A DNA stretch of 64,000 nt, taken from positions 62,001 to 126,000 of the forward strand of contig JAWQEG010001430.1 in assembly GCA_033782935.1 (NCBI GenBank), given 5' to 3'. The translations under genes were made by a program, and so were the position numbers. This document shows, in pieces, positions 12,001-27,000 of the stretch. The notes below the pieces were generated by a model. It was not told the DNA's origin and ran no database searches. It worked only from the letters and a program-made list of their open reading frames with translations. Position 1 is the first letter of the stretch. Every line of letters starts with the position of its first letter. Source of the stretch: Petrolisthes cinctipes (lineage: Eukaryota; Arthropoda; Malacostraca; Decapoda; Porcellanidae).

Positions 12001-15000
12001 ATGACAAATGTGCCAAGGTTGTTTGTAAAGACGGGTTTTTTATCAGTAAATATTAAATTCATGACACCTAATTTATTTATTTATTTATTTTTAGTAAACT
12101 TGTACATGATCCAAAGAAAAGGATGATGTTGTTTAATGTTTTGACTAAAATGGAGATATTGATAAGACCCTGCTTGAAGGATAGGTGACTTAGCCTAGGT
12201 TAGGAATGTATCTTTTCTATCAAAATCAATAGGTGATAATTATATTGTACTAATTCCTAAGTTTGTTAATACAAAACTTACGAGATGATCAGGTAAGGAC
12301 AGACGGATCACTGAGTAGGAATGATGCCCAGGTTAGGACCAAAAGATGACCGGGTTATGACTGAAGGATGCCATAGTCCTGGTTAGGTTAGGTGAAAACA
12401 CTGATTCCCAGGTTCTCACCCCAATAGCAGTCATCTCTTCCAAATTTACCCCTAATTGTTTGTGTGTGTATATATATATATGCCATGATCTGCACAACAT
12501 AAAAACAGTATCTCCAGTTTTACCAATGATTTTCCTTATTTTTTCAGTAGTGCTTGTTTTGGTCAATTTTTACGAGTTGCCATAACTGGAATTCATGATA
12601 GATATATAGATTTGCTCATAATATATCCTTTGATCTGGATAATTTTGACCATTGTTTCTTACAGAAATGCTCCCTACCCACATAATTATCCCACAGTCAG
12701 TCTTGGGAAAGAGCCTGGGAAATCAGGGGTTTTGGGTGGGGAAAATAACACAATTTAGCATACAGTATTTGGCTTTGTTACCAGCCACATACTTTATATG
12801 GCTCATAAAAGCTTGTGAAAACATTTGATGGTGTGAAATGGATGACCGAGTTTAAAATTAATTAAGTGATGATTTGTACTAGAAGTTTATCCTCAGTCGA
12901 GGGTCCATTATGGAAATGGAGGACTGATTATAAAATTAAATGTGATGGTTTGTACTATAAATTTATATTCTATGAATGGTCCACTATAGGAATATTATAA
13001 ATGGAGGACTGATTATAAAATTAAATGATGATTAATACTAATATGTTTATTGTCAATCAATGGTCCACTATAGAAACATGATACATTGATTACATACAGG
13101 TAGAAAAATTACTTGGAGAATGCCCCGGTGAGAGCCATGGTGGAGTGTTCCGTGTGGACCAACGTGGACAGGATGCAGTGGTGGCTCTTGGTGTTTATCT
13201 CTTGGAGTCTGACCATCAGCACCAGGCACCCATCCTACAGTACCTCCTCAAACTGCTCAGGGCACTACCTAAAGCAGTCTGGCTTGATGAAAAGAGAATC
13301 ACACCTGCAGATCGTGAGTGTCATAGCATTGTTTATCTGTTGTATATACTTGATACAACACAAAGATGTATTATATAACCTTAACCTATGGCCCAAACTG
13401 TCATTAGAATGTCATTGTGTTGCTGTTTATATACTGTACTTGATACAACACAAAGTTGTATTATATAACCTTAACCTATGGCCCAAACTGTCATTAGAAT
13501 GTCATTGTGTTGCTGTTTATATACTTGATACAGCACAAAGTTATATCATGTACAGTATTATGGAACTATGACCCAAACTGCCTTTAGAATAATATTTCTT
13601 TCCAATGTATATAACCCGTAGGGGGATATTGCCTACAGTGATGTGGGCAATACTTTAAGGGTTTTGGCGCCCCTTCGGCCCTAGCCACTTCCTTTCACTT
13701 CTTCAACTGTCCCTCTTTTCCTTTCATTTCATTTCCTTTCTGCTTGCTGTCACACCTCTCTATCACCTTTCTTTGGCGCAATATGACCTCGCTGTTGTGG
13801 CGCCTAATATCAATCAATCAATCCAATGTATATACTGTACAATACTGTAGTGTGCAGTATGTCCATAAAACAGGTACAGGGTACTGTATTTTGTAAATTT
13901 AAGATTCTATTTTCATTTGCTTTATGTTCTCAAAAAAGATGTACTATTCACTCATGGTACTGAATAAGAAACCCCATTTACAGTATATCTAGAATATAAG
14001 TTATTCAAGGTTTCTAGGTTGAGTGGTGATCATTAAACTGTAATTTATAAGTAGGCTATACACTACCTCTCAGTTTCTGAAATAATATAAGAAGTCTATT
14101 AATGTTAATAGGTTTGGTATTAAGGGGGTGCGGGAGTAGGGGACAGGCTTGGGGGGGTTTGAGGGGTGCGGGAATAGGGGGACAGGCTTGGGGTGGGTAG
14201 AAAGCCTGTCCCCTATTCCCGCACACCCCTAACGCCCCCCAAGCCTGTCCCCCTACTCCCGCACACCCCAAAAACCCCCCCCAAGCCTGTCTCCCTATTC
14301 CCACACACCCTTAATAGTTATCAGTGCTTTTGTTGTGAAGACATGTGTTGAATTTTGACAGTCCATAAGGTTACTGGTGTATACAGTACCATACTATTCA
14401 TGGACATAGAACAGTACATGTAGCCTACTGTATAAGTATTGCAAAGATTTTGTGATACTTGTTCCCAATAGTAATATACATATATACTATTTAAAATTTC
14501 TGTAATCCTGCATTGTAAATAAAGTTATATACTGTAGTGTACCAGTAGTTGATTTTAGTATTTGTTTGGTGTACTGTACTGTGATTGCTTGATAATTTTT
14601 TGAATTGCAGGTATGCCAGTTGCTGAGCGCTTCAGTTTTGTTTTGACGACACTGCTCACTGATGTTGCTGCAAGGTGTGAGAATGTTAGAGAAGAAATAA
14701 TTAACACTCAAGTTGAAGTCCTGTCTACCCTCACTAATGTGATAATAAGGACAACACATGACCAACATCTATCCAGCAATGGCAAAAGTATGTCAAATTG
14801 TTGATATACACTCAACCCTCGGCTATCACGCCCAATTGGTGCTGTTATTGCAGCGCTATAACCGAACTGAATAGCTTATGGGAGTAATTGTAATTGGTGC
14901 CATGACCACCTAATATATTCTATTTTGACCATTTTATACACATTAGCTTAAAATGAACATGTACAAGGCTAATAAAAAATAACTTGTAGATGCCCCTAAT

Positions 15001-18000
15001 GATAGATTCATTAATGTTATGTTTCGTTTAGCTTCCATTGAATAGCTTCACAATTTCCTACTTCTCAGCATAAGTAAGGTTCTTCCTCTTCATGATTTGC
15101 CTGCCTGGTGCAGCAGCTTTACGTTGGCCAATGGTAGGAGGACGTGGTGGTCTACGTTGGCCATTGTTCACTCACAAAAAACTCTATTGTTGTCACTATC
15201 ACTGTTCACACATGGAAAATGCGCCATTGAATGGCTTGGTGGGAAATATCCATGTTGGCGGTGGGGCCGGGCTGGAGGTGAGCTGCCAATGACCGCTTGG
15301 CTGGCTCTGACGTCACAACCAATCATGGAATGAATCTACCCACACTGGGCGGTGAGCTGGCGCGAGCGGTATGTTCGAAATTTTTTATTTCCAATAATTT
15401 TGATTGCGTGATAGCCATCTATTTGTGCGCAATAGAGGTACTGTATATCGGCAGCTTTTAATATAGGCGAGATAGCCAAACCAGAGATAGCCGAGGGTTA
15501 AGTGTATTTACAGTAAAGTATATATAATTAGTTTATGTACAGTTGCTTGCTATATATTTTCCCACCCACATCCTTAACTCTAGATAATTATATTTACATA
15601 TTTGTAAATACTGTTTATGATAACTGATAAGATTTGCAGGAAACTGTACACAAACCTCAAGATGCCAGTGTTGTTACTGTTCTATTAACTTCTAAAAGAT
15701 GAGCAAGTATAGGCCTAACCTCAGCATGTGTAAGAGTGGCATACTCTGACAAATGTAAATAAACTCTCAGACCTTTATAAATAAAATTCTTGCTAATAAA
15801 GATAGAAAATAATACTTACTACCGTACCAGTGGAAAAAACATGCCGTTTGCTCTTCGATGATATAGAGTTTTTGACTAACCATACCTTCACTGGTCGTGC
15901 AGTGACTTTTGAAGGAGGCTAACTTAAGGCATAATTATTTGCTCCCATGGATAATTCCCAGAGTGTACAATATTACACACATTAAACAGTTGCCTGAGAG
16001 ATTTGGCTCAGGTTGATTAGTGTTGCCTTGCTTCACCCCTTGTATCCATGATTGTAACAGTGCAACATGTAGGTTGACTAGGAGAGGATGGATACATACA
16101 CCTGGCCACAGCTGGACCTACTTTCATATCGAGTTACTTACCTAGTTTTATGGAATACATACCTACCTACAAACTTACCTGCCTTATTGTACCTACTTAT
16201 ATACCTACTAACATGCCTACTCTGAAGCAGTTACTACAGAGCAGCCATTTTCATGTTCAATCCAGGTATATGGTTATCTGTGTTGTTGACTATTCATAAA
16301 TGCTATATTGTTTATATGGTATTGCATTGTAGTAATAATATTGTGTGTGTAGCTGCCATGTGCCGTGGACCAGTATCAGTGGTTTTGGGAGTTGCACGAG
16401 CCCTGGGTCGTTCAACCTCGAGTGATCCTCTCTTCTTGAGTATCTTCCCCACACCTACCATCCCAGCTGCTGTGCCTGCCGAGCCCCCACAGATAACCAA
16501 GAAGAAGAGCTTCAGCAACTTTCGTCCCATCATTCCCCGTTCTCTCTCCACCACACTACCTTCTTGCGCTGATGCTATCTCCCTTGTTAGCGTGGACAGT
16601 GACCGGGATATTGGGTCAGTCATGCATTGTTTTTGCTGAAAAAATAATCTTTTCTTCTCTAGGAGGATAGACGGATAATTAGGTTGTTTAAAGGATCTAC
16701 TGTATAATGCCAATTTCAGAGTTATGTCTGTGCATTTGTCTGTTTGCACAATGTCTCAGAGATATCCTTGCTAGTTTGGCTGAAAATTGAAAACCACAGA
16801 ATAGCCCTATTCCAGGATATGTAGTTTTTTTACTTTTTATTTTACCTTCATTTTTGTGTGCAAGAATAAGTTTAATTGGAATATATTAATTTAAATCCAG
16901 TACTGTATTTGAACATAATCTAGTTTAGAAAATTACGTACAGTATTATAAAGGCACTTGCCATTGGCAGACACTGTTGTATCTTTAAATTTTATATTAGC
17001 TAGTGTCATCATTGACAATTTAAGTAATCTGTCAGACTTAAGTTTTGTTGTTGTTGTATATTATGTCATACATAAAACAGTTCATCATTCCATGTAAATA
17101 CAGTACTGTATATTGAACAGGTCATCATTATCAGTGCAGGATGTCACAGTAAAATGTATTATGTTAGTCTTTTTAATAATACAAAATATATATAGCACTG
17201 ATAACAATAATTTTAACAGCCTGCATCTTGTTTTAATGTCATTACAGACTACGTGGAATTGGTGGTCCTGGCAAACGACCATCTTTGCAGTCTCAGCAGT
17301 CTGTGCCATATGATCCCAAAGTGTACTTTTTTCAGAAGTATGGGTCAAGTTTTGGAGCAAATTTTCCACAGATTGTTCAGTATGATCATACTTTAGTGTT
17401 CCCAGTTCAGCACTTACAGGTAAGGGATTGTTTCTTTCTATTATTGTATGGATTAATCATAAGAAAATTATCTACCAGTATTTTGTTACTTTAACAAGCT
17501 TCTCTCTGATAGGGGGAAAGAAAGAGACCTATCCATTATCTAACCCAATGAATAGGAACCACATACAGTATATATAAATTCTAAAAGGATAATAATAATG
17601 AAGATGATGATGTTATGGGGTTCTGAGGAAATGTTGTTTACATTACAACACCTTAAATGTGAAGGGATAAAGTAATTTGGAGGCACGTCTGTCACCACCA
17701 TCACCCCCAGTTGGAGAGTTCTTAGGATGGAACAAGGTCTCAGTTATATTTACTGATAGATAATAAATATGCGTGTATGTTTTCATGATTATCTGGAGCT
17801 GAGTTTGAACACAACACACAATTTTTACTTTTTCCAGACTGTACTTGCCAGTGCAAAGAAACTCTTGAGTAAGGAAGTCTTATCAGCTCTTGATGAAATT
17901 GCCAGCGAAGTGTTTAACTCTCGGCAAGTGAAGATATTTCCTTACCGTACCCTTCGTGAGACCTTAAATTTGGTCATGGTCACACTTCTGAGGGAACTCC

Positions 18001-21000
18001 TTGCCTATCAGAATGGTATGTGCCAGAAATATTTGCTTTATCTCAATAATGATAGTTTACTGACTGATACACCATATAATTTTACAGTAGGATCTTGCAT
18101 TTAACCATAGGTACAGTTGGACACATGAATGGGTGGTACAGCCCAAGTGAAAGAGGGTCAATTTCTCCCAATATCAAGTTCCTTAGTGCCAAATATGAGA
18201 CATCAGGGGCAGAAGTCAGTATTGAGGATGGTAATAAAAAGCAAGTACCTGATAATAGACACTGGTTACTGAAATGGGACAAGTATCTTTCACCTGGGCT
18301 GTACCACCCATTCATGTGTCCAACTGTACAGTAACAATAAACTTTTGTTAGATGCAAATGCGTAAACAGACAGGGAAAATTTTATTAGGTAAAAATATTG
18401 GACCAAACCCCTATTTTGACTTTATTTTCACTCGTCAATAAGTTATTGGTATTAATTTGTCATAATAGTCTTACACAATGATATAAGAAATAATAAAAAG
18501 AAGAAAATATATGGATAAATCACCGCTGAATGATAAAGGAAGTGTGCGGTTAATACTGTACATATTATTTTCTAGTTGCTTCTTGGTATGCAGTACCTCA
18601 TAATAATTTGCTCAATAATTAATGTGTTCTACAAAAAAAATTTACATGTCATACCAGCACTTTTTTTCATTACATATTAATCAGGTGCAATATTATCCTT
18701 CCTAAACAGATCTCCCAGTTCCATTCACCAGAGATGTGCAAGACTTTGTGAAAGGATTATTTCTTTCTGGTCAAACTGAACTAGCAGTTCAACAAAATGA
18801 AAGTGGAGAAAAGAGTGAAATAAATAAGAAAATTCCCGCTGTCAACCCTTACAGAATAAATGTACAGGCAAATGCAGCTTGTATCAATCTTTTGGTATGG
18901 GCAAGTACAGATGAAAGTGGTAAGTTTGTTCTTCCTTTTTATTAATGTTATTGAAACCAAGTTTAGATTATTCAGCTTTGTTTACCTAGCATAACCACCA
19001 ACAGTACTGGATTCACAATAAAGTTTCTGTACTTCCATTCCTATATAAAGTAAAATATAGGACGTTTCAGTACAGTACAGTACGTTCGCATATTGCGCGA
19101 CAATTTGGTCTACAGAAGAGCTCGTGTACATAAAATTATTTGTGGACGGCCACTGCCTCACACAGACAATTTACAGAGATCTTATATGCCAATATGCAGG
19201 GTACAGTGCAGTATTTGGTAATTGTGATTTGATTATGAGTCACAGTAGCAATGAATATAAGTTTATACCAAAGAAATATCAGTATAGAAGCACACTAGGA
19301 GTTAGAGATGGGGTTCCAAGGTGGCTGTGACATTCTATCAGGATCCCCGCTACACCTCCCAAGGTCACATCACTACTACCCTCACTCATCACCATACCAC
19401 CACTCCCACACCACTACTCCCACTAGCACTGAATTCAATGTTGATCTCATTCACTTTGTCCATAAACCCTTCAAAGTCAATGGTGGACACAACTGAACGT
19501 ATAATGAAGACAGCAAGATACCGCTCTATCAAAATGATTGCTGGGTTATTGGCATCACTTTGCCAGTCAAGAGCAGAGACACCATAACTCTTCACAGTCT
19601 GTATAATGGCCTACATGGGCTATATACAGTCATGGCATTGGTACCACTGAAAAAGCCTAGGCTAGAACAAGGGAATTGACTGTAGTAACACTGACTAGCC
19701 TGCGTGGGTGGAGCTTAGACCACCCCATACTCCATCCACCCCAACCCTCCCCAACTAAAAAAAAAAGAATGGCCCAGTTTTGTGGCTCTCGATAAATATT
19801 TGCGGTCTTTAGTTAATCACCGGAAGCTTCAGAGGAATTTCTTCTTACGCTCGACCTTTGGCATGGTGAAGGCAGGTGTTGGTTGGTAGGTTGTAGGGTT
19901 GGAGACAACAAGATGGTAACAATGGAGAGGAGGGTACACAGGATGTGAAGGAGTGAGAGACTGACTGAGTGAGAGGGAGAAGCTGGTTGTAGCGTGGGTT
20001 TGGGGGAGCGGTTAGCGCAAACCGGATTTAGATACACTTCTGGGAACGGCTAGGGATTTGGGCCACTCTTGGCCACAAAAACGTGCTGTGGAAGCATTGC
20101 GCATAAGATAATAAAAGTTACTGATTTGGGGTTTGTCGCTCAATAGGTGAATCGTGCATTGAGAACACGCGCAATAGGTGAACCTACTGTACTGGAAATG
20201 TGCAGTATGTTTATATAATCTCTATACCATACTGGTGTCTCTTGACAATACTGGATGTACTGTATATATATATATACCAGTATATAAATGTTTTTGTTTT
20301 TTTCAGAGGCTGAGAGTCTGTGCAATAGACTAACAGAAAAAGCTAATGTTCCTCATGGTCATCGTTTAGTTCTGGCTCACATGCCGCTGCTGTTGGTGTG
20401 CTTAGAGGTAAGTTACATATACTGTACATGATAAGCTGGAGAAATTTTAACTCTTGAATAGCAACTGATGAGTTTTGTATTTTTGTTTGTCTACCACCAG
20501 ATAAATTTTCATGGATAGAGAAGGATGTGTACTGTCTTAAAAGTTAAAAAGTATTTCCCTTCATTATTAATCCCTAAAGCCATTGTAGGCCCAGAACATA
20601 GCCATGATATGTTCTTTATCATCTGACTGAGGCATATAATCACATGTGTTATACTGTGTAGGCTGTAGGGCTACAAGTTAGCACATCCAAAGTTTATGTC
20701 ACCTAATGTATAATGTGCAGTACACATGTTATACAGTACTATACAGGGTACTTGATTCTGAAGACTGGCTAGATAGAAGCTTATTAATATAAATGCCTAC
20801 CCTGTACATGATTATGAAGCGTGTGTTTGTTTGTTTTTTATTATTATTATTCCCTTTTTGCTACAGGGCTTAGGAAAACTTGCCAATAAGTTTCCAAGCA
20901 TTGCTGGTACTTGCATCAACTACCTTCAAGACTTTTTAGTAAGTCCATCACCAATACTCTTAAAGCTTCATCGTCAACATTCTGACTTCCTCACCCCACA

Positions 21001-24000
21001 TCAAGGTGGCCTCACAGTCAAAAGTTAGTAGAAATTAAGTGATGAGAAATTCTTTTTGTTATGAACATATCAAGTTAATTTTATTCATTATTAGGAGCTA
21101 AATATCAGAGGAGAGATATGGATATTATTTAATATACTGTATTTAGGAAGACTATGAGTATCAGCTGAAAGCCCACTCAATCCTCACTTGTGAGGTTCAA
21201 ACTCATGTCCCAAATTGTTTGAGATGCTTAGAGACATTGTATTTGAAGGAACAAAGTCATACTAAAGGGGAGAGATGGATGAAGGAAGAGTATTTCAGAA
21301 TTAATCAGTTGTGTACATGAAAGATTGAGTGCACTAGTTAACACTTGCATTAACCCTTTACCATTGCAATGATGAGTTTACCCGTCATCAATATTTGATG
21401 CTGAAGCATATTTATAACGGGCTTGCCCGTCATATAATAAATACTTTATAATTAAATGTTTTCCACCTCTATTGTGTTTGATGAAAGACGCTTGGTGTAA
21501 AGAGAGTGTCGGGAGTTGGTACATGTTGGTAGAGAGCTCTGCTCTTCTCCCAAGCCACTCTCAGTGTATACATAGCACATAATTATAAGTTCATATGAAT
21601 GAGGAAAAAACAAAACAATATGTCCTCCATTTTGGTATTATATACTAGTTTCTATTCATATGTCATATATGGATGGTAAGCTGTGCCAAAGAGTAAAGAT
21701 AGTTATTTAATTTTTATTCTTTGTTTGTCCTGGTATTTTACCAGTAGGGTGTAAAATGTTTGCTCATCAGCTAACGCTATTTATCGTTATTGCTTTTTAA
21801 ATATAGTATGACATAGTATACCTCCCATGCTTTAAACCAAGACCAAAATCAGCTTCCTACGATCATTAATAAGTGAACTACAAGTGTTAAAATGATAACA
21901 TCTATATGCAACAAGACACCCAGCATGAGAGGAGGTGTCATGCGTCGCCCATTTTTTACACACTCATGCAAAGGGTTAACAGGTCCTCTTTTCTTCCATC
22001 TCCATTTCCACTCCTAATTCCAGCACTCTTTCTATAGCTTCTCGTCACTCCATTCATGTGTACATGAGTTTTAAAATGAAACTACTGTATTAAATGTATT
22101 TTAATTTTCAGTAACAGGAGACTTGAGCAATAGACCAGCTTCAGCATCAGTAACAGCATTTGAGAAGCTAAGAGATACTGCCATTGAAAACTTGTGTGTT
22201 GCTCTTAAAGCTGGATTAACTGTGGAAGCAAACACAGTCTTAGCATTCATATCATCAATATCTAGTCGAGAAAAAGCTGGATATGATCGCTTGCCAGAAA
22301 GGTTAGTAATATTATTTATAGTAAGGAAAAACTCACCTCACTTCCAAACAAGTGTATGGTTCTAATAATAAGGTACTATTGGCCACAAGAATTCGTACAC
22401 ATGCTGTTGTTTTCGAGGGTTTACAACATACAGAAAATGTAAGACTATGTAACTGCAATACAACATTATTATTAGGTTTGTTATTTAGCAATTCCTGAGT
22501 CTTTTGGTAGAACATTCATTGCAGTACTTCCAGAATAATGACCTCTCTTTCCATATAACCTGTGTAAGAATTCCTGTGGCCAACTGTACAATACATCATC
22601 ATCATCATCATCATTTCCGTTCAATGTCATATTTTCTCATAATTATAAGATTAGACGTTCAACAGTATGCTGCCATATAACCCTATCCACTACCATTGCC
22701 TCATCAATCCTCATTGTTATAAGATCTTCTCTAACACACTGCTATCTTTTATAACCACAATTCAGAACCATGTAACAATACTAATCTTATACATGCTCCA
22801 ATTATTCTTTCCTTTTTTTTAACAGAAATTGTAATGAAGAAATTTGTATCATCCAATGTCAGAAGTGAAACTCTGATATTCTGAGTCTTTACAGCAATAC
22901 TTTGACATAATGGTGTTAAATATGTACAGTAGAGTACTGGTAATGATACAATATAATTATGACCTTGACACTCTCTGCTGCCTCATTAATGCTGTTTATT
23001 TATACCTTTTACTAGTGACAACATAGTAATCTCACACAATGTGGTGGTGGCACTGGGTCATGTGGCTGTGGCCCTGAAGGACTCACATCGGACTACTGAG
23101 ACCATATTACATCAGTGTTTGCTGCAGCGTTTCTGTCGTCCACCATCCAACCTTGATACACTCATTGTTGATCAGCTGGGCTGTATGTTGCTTGCTAAGA
23201 ATGATGTAAGTAAGAAACATTTGTTATGTTAGGTGAAGGAAATGCTTATTTGTTTTCTGTATGGGCTGAATGCTACTGGGAAAATATTGCATCTTGGTTG
23301 TTTTTTATTTTCAACTTGTTATATAATATATGTGAAAGTATACCATGAAAATTGTACCACAAAAGTTGTGTTGCAACAAATGTTCGGCACAGAATTACTG
23401 TACTGTATATGAGAATTTGTGACATCTTAAGAGGTTGAGTTTATTCAGGTTTATTGGAAAGAAAGAAAATTATGTGAAAACATATTGTAATAAATTTACT
23501 TCATTTGTATAAGTAAATGAATTAAAATATCTCTCAAGATTTCCATAAGTGAATGAAATTAATTATTTGTTTGTAAGATTGTCTTGACTAAAATTTATGC
23601 TGTGACTAATGCAAGATTGTATTATAGAGAATATACAACTTTCAGGCCAAAGTGTATGATGAAATAATGGAGCAGTTCAGTAAGATCATCATTGAAGCCA
23701 GCAGTGGTACATACAGTACAGGGGCAGCCCATGACCACCACATGAAGCAGTACAGGTTAATACCAAGTTTTATACTTCCATATTCAGATAGAGTACTGTA
23801 TGTTGTTAAGTTTATCATTATGTTATGGCAGATGTCCTTAGTGTTTTATGAGAAAAGCACTATGGATATCCAAATGAAAAATAACTTATTCTCTTAACCC
23901 ATAAATGCCAGCTACAATATTTCTATGATGATATGATTATAAAAATACCAGGGAATTTTATGTGACATAGGAAATCCCTCCAGTGACCTGACAGTACATC

Positions 24001-27000
24001 CATTTATCAAAATATGTCATTCTTCATTCATTCCAATCTCTTTCTAGTACTTCATATAAATATTAGCTATGCCTTGTATATGAAGATTAATTCTGGTAAA
24101 AAAACAATCATGTAGTACATTTGATTCACCTAATGCATGGCTAATTAGTTCTGGGTTTTTGAGAGTGAAATTTATTCGAAAACTTGGCACACACATATGT
24201 ATTCCTGGATTAATAATTGCACTTAAGTTGTTGCATTGTAATTTTTAGCTAGTTCAGCATTCTCAACATACAGAAGATTATTTTCTATTGATTTTAATTT
24301 ATCTGTGTTAATTTTTTCATTTAAAAATTTCTAATGTATGGAGAATTATATAGAAATAAGTGGTAAAGTTACTCTCTTACTTTTCAGACATGTAGCCACA
24401 GCAGTCCATAATGCTCTGGCAAATATATCAGCAAATATTCAAGGAGAAGCTGAGATGGATAAGTTGTTGATGAGACTGCTAGAGTTGTTTGTCAAACTGG
24501 GATTGGCAGCAAAACAAAATTCTGAGAAGCACCCTGCTGTACTAAAGGTATGATTACTGTAATGCTGTATGTACTCTTGTATTATGTTGTTCAATGTTCA
24601 TGAAACAGTAGCCTGGCAGAGGGCAGAGATATTGCATTCTTATCTCATCATCAAGCTGCCACCAAGCAAATCCTTCTTCTCAGTTAGTAGCACATTTACC
24701 TCCAAAGTTGATTGTGTTTTTTGGAGTACCTGGATTACTTATGTTCATTACACAATGATGCCTAAGGGGACATATACTGTGGCTGAGAAATACACAAAAT
24801 TGCTCCTCCCAAGGATGTTTAATATATAATGAGTCTTCAGTCACCCCAGGCAGCCCAAAATTCAGTGTAGCCAAGCTAAAATCATCTTGTTTATTCACAG
24901 GTCATTACTAATTATACACACAATTTTATCCTGTTTGCTGGTTTTCAATGAATAGTGGTTCATGTGTTTGCATCCTGGTGTTATGTTTTCCTTTTTGTTG
25001 CAGGCATCAAGCAGTGCAGGAAACCTTGGTGTGTTGATTCCAGTGATTGCAGTGTTGGTGCGACGCTTACCACCCATCAAGGAACCCAAGCCACGTCTAC
25101 TCAAGTTATTCAGGGACTTCTGGCTCTTCTGTATTGTTATGGGCTTCACACAGCAGGAGTCAGGTACAGAAATTATCTCTTAGGCCTCTTTCACATGGCA
25201 CGAGTGATGCCTGACTGATGTTTTAATTGCAGCCTTTCACATGGCTTGGGTGCTGCACACACACGGGCAATAGTCTGCATGCATGTGAAATGCAGTGCTG
25301 GCACCCCTTGGGTTGCCAGCATTGACAAATTTAACATTATCCATTCCCAAGGTCATGAAAGAGGGTGTTGATTGCTCAAACCATGCTCCATTTGTCAATG
25401 AAGGGATTGATCCATAATTTATGTCCATGCCATCTCCCCTTTCTTAAATGTAACAAATAAAGTAGGCGAAGGCGATCTTTGCTGTCCATTCTCAAGTGTA
25501 TGCACAGTGCAAGCTGGAAAAACAGATACAGCTTGCAGGTGGCGGAATGTTTCACCCTTGCCGTCTGAAAAGAAAAACACGGAGATGGTGCATCCGTGCA
25601 TAAATGCGAACAAGGGCATCACCCCAACCATGTGAAAGAGGCCTTAAGCTGTGGCTAAATACCTGCACAATTTTTCTTGCTGGAGGGAAATACTCTTGGT
25701 GTCCAGTTGTTAATAAATATTTCTGTTAACTTGTAAACTATGAAATATGTCTAAGATCACAAACATTAATCACTTGTAATGTGCGAGCTAGTAGCTCATG
25801 AGTTTTTCTCCTCTGCGAGGGCTCTCACAAAAATTCTAATATTAAATACTGTACCAAGAAATAAAAAGGAGTAATATTATTAAGTTTCATGATTTATAGC
25901 CCAACAGGGCTACTTTCATCTTACTACTGTAGGTGCGGGTCTTTCTCCTACTTAGCATGTGCTCCAGGATCCATCAGAATTCTCACAAGCAGAATTCTCA
26001 CAGTTAACATATTTTATAAATACAGTTGTCCCTCAACATACACGGTTTCGCTTCTTCACGGGTTAGCCTGTGGATATATACAGTTTTACTTACCACAGGT
26101 TAGCCTGTGTTATTACTGACTAGTCTATACTGGCAGGTCAAATGCACCGCCACCCTGCTGGCTAAGTGAAATCATGTCCAGTGTATTCTGAAGTCCCGTA
26201 TGTTAAGGAATGTCTGTACAATACTGTATATACTTACTGTTGCTTAACATATGAATGTGTAATGCTTTATATTTTTCAGGTTTATGGCCACCTGATTGGC
26301 ATATGGCTGTGTGTGATATTGCAGTAACATCACCTTTGTTGTTGTCACACACAAAACATCGTTCAGAGATGAAGGAACTCAAATATACATATGCAGTTCG
26401 CGATGATTCTGTATCAGTGGTAAGTACTTGTAGAAGGATAAAGTGACAGTGGACCTTTGACCATTCTCTGGTGAGGGCTGGTTCTATCCAGAAATGAGGA
26501 ATCTGGCATCCTCTACCACACCCTGGCCTGTTCTGTCTGTCTCTCATACTATTTCTCATTCCTTCTGGGTAGCTGGCGAGATCACCCGATTGGGTGGCAC
26601 AACAAAGAAGCTACTGACTGTGGGTTTGTTGGCTCAGGGGTACAGTTTCCTAAAGGTCCTTCTTTACCCTGTGCAGTGGCTGTGGGGTACATGTGGCAAT
26701 ACTGGACACGTTTGGATCACATCTGATACAGTACAGGATGATTCAGCAGGGAGATTGGTCTCATTCATAAGTGCAATTCGAATATTGTTATGCTGCCACA
26801 TCTATGCCAGACACAAAACAGTGCGTAAAGAAGAACCTTTAGGCAACTATACATGGCCATGAGCCAGCAGTCCCCTCTTCTGTTGCCTTCGAAGAAACAG
26901 ATCTCACTATCTCCCTGGCTCCCTTTTGGGGGTCCGAGCATCTGCACGGCTTTGGTCAACCAGACTCGGGACTGCTCGACCAGAGAGTCTGGGGAACTAC

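Noticed and set aside
16266..16352. In-intron extension of exon 4 from an earlier AG
   Set aside because: With the phase left by exon 3, the earlier acceptors give stops or the wrong frame; 16353 is the only one that fits.
26494..26862. 122-codon ORF in intron 15
   Set aside because: No family motif; it overlaps repeat-derived sequence leading to the (CAA)n tail.
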